Part shown: positions 63,936-64,000 of the stretch, in pieces
Layout of the letters: each line of letters starts with the position of its first letter
How positions within the stretch are numbered: position 1 is the first letter of the stretch
Source of the DNA: Drosophila persimilis
Lineage: Eukaryota > Arthropoda > Insecta > Diptera > Drosophilidae
Assembly (NCBI RefSeq): GCF_003286085.1
Contig: NW_020825541.1
Coordinates: 82,565-146,564 of the forward strand
DNA: 64,000 nucleotides
Reading direction: 5' to 3'
Notes under the pieces: generated by a model
Database searches by the model: none
The model's input: the letters and a program-made list of their open reading frames with translations, nothing else
Told to the model about the DNA's origin: nothing
Program-made: the position numbers and the translations under genes

Positions 63936-64000
63936 TCATTACTCTGTCTGCTGCTGAAACGCGGTGGCTAGAGTTGCTTGTTTTGCTCAAAAAAAACGTA
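63936..64000. other. Window end, probably continuing the 412/mdg1-like element
   Basis: 65 bp with no assignable feature. By position it should be the gag leader of the host element. Confidence 0.35.

Larger units (their letters stand above)
32767..64000 (-). mobile_element. 412/mdg1-like gypsy element, split by nested insertions
   Basis: Pieces at 32767-33000 (LTR, polypurine tract, 3' end), 50606-52652 (integrase, RNase H), 60576-61650 (RT) and 62499-63578 (protease, gag) read in one order on the minus strand. They are separated by a 17.6-like element (33001-50605), an Osvaldo-like element (52653-60575) and two Helitrons. The frame across the Osvaldo-like insertion is restored when one copy of the 4-bp duplication is removed. 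The 5' end lies beyond the window. The LTR start (TGTAGTATG) and integrase motifs point to the 412/blood/mdg1 group. Confidence 0.85.

Noticed and set aside
1-64000. tRNA, rRNA or telomere genes
   Set aside because: No cloverleaf-like or rRNA-like stretches recognised. The TTAGGG triplet at 50426 is only 17 bp and lies inside an LTR.

Overview
This is eukaryotic, intron- and transposon-rich DNA, almost certainly from a Drosophila species and from a heterochromatic region. The Y chromosome, a neo-Y, or pericentromeric DNA would fit. Evidence: five BEL/Pao families, an errantivirus of the 17.6/297/tom type (AGT...ACT long terminal repeats and a tRNA-Ser-type primer site), a 412/mdg1/blood-type gypsy element, a large Osvaldo/Ulysses-like gypsy element, a hAT fragment, and at least seven copies of a DINE-1/mini-me-like Helitron carrying the (GTCT/GTCC)n microsatellite. 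No intact host gene is present. The abundance of mini-me/DINE-1-like copies with high mutual similarity would suit an obscura-group fly, but that is only inference.

Layout. Positions 1-14272 hold a tandem duplication with a period of 8,232 bp. Each unit carries a solo LTR end, a decayed BEL element (minus strand) and fragments of a host-gene cassette. In the first unit these are followed by a truncated hAT element, an inverted cassette piece and another LTR piece. Positions 14522-20192 are a second BEL element. Positions 20200-22640 and 26480-27780 are two more cassette copies, separated by a gag-only BEL remnant (about 22.6-25.9 kb) and an A-tailed segment. Positions 27986-30882 are a short BEL element with two LTRs that lacks reverse transcriptase. 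Positions 30883-32766 hold nothing I can assign.

From 32767 to the end lies one nested stack. A 412/mdg1-like element (minus strand) was split by a 17.6-like errantivirus (33001-50605) and by an Osvaldo/Ulysses-like element (52653-60575). The errantivirus was itself hit by three Helitrons and by a nearly complete BEL element (38723-45214), and its 5' end was tandemly duplicated. Target-site duplications and frame continuity across two of the insertions (BEL family 5 and the Osvaldo-like element) confirm the order there.

The host-derived cassette is the most interesting biological content. It occurs about five times in both orientations. It combines a fragment resembling the N-terminal half of TFIID subunit TAF5 (possibly a Cannonball-like testis paralogue), a fragment resembling the N-terminus of a proteasome alpha subunit, and a short Lys/Arg/Cys-rich protamine-like gene. 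Each protamine-like copy carries an inactivating lesion and most TAF5-like copies carry an internal deletion. The picture is of male-germline genes co-amplified in heterochromatin and decaying by deletion and transposon insertion.
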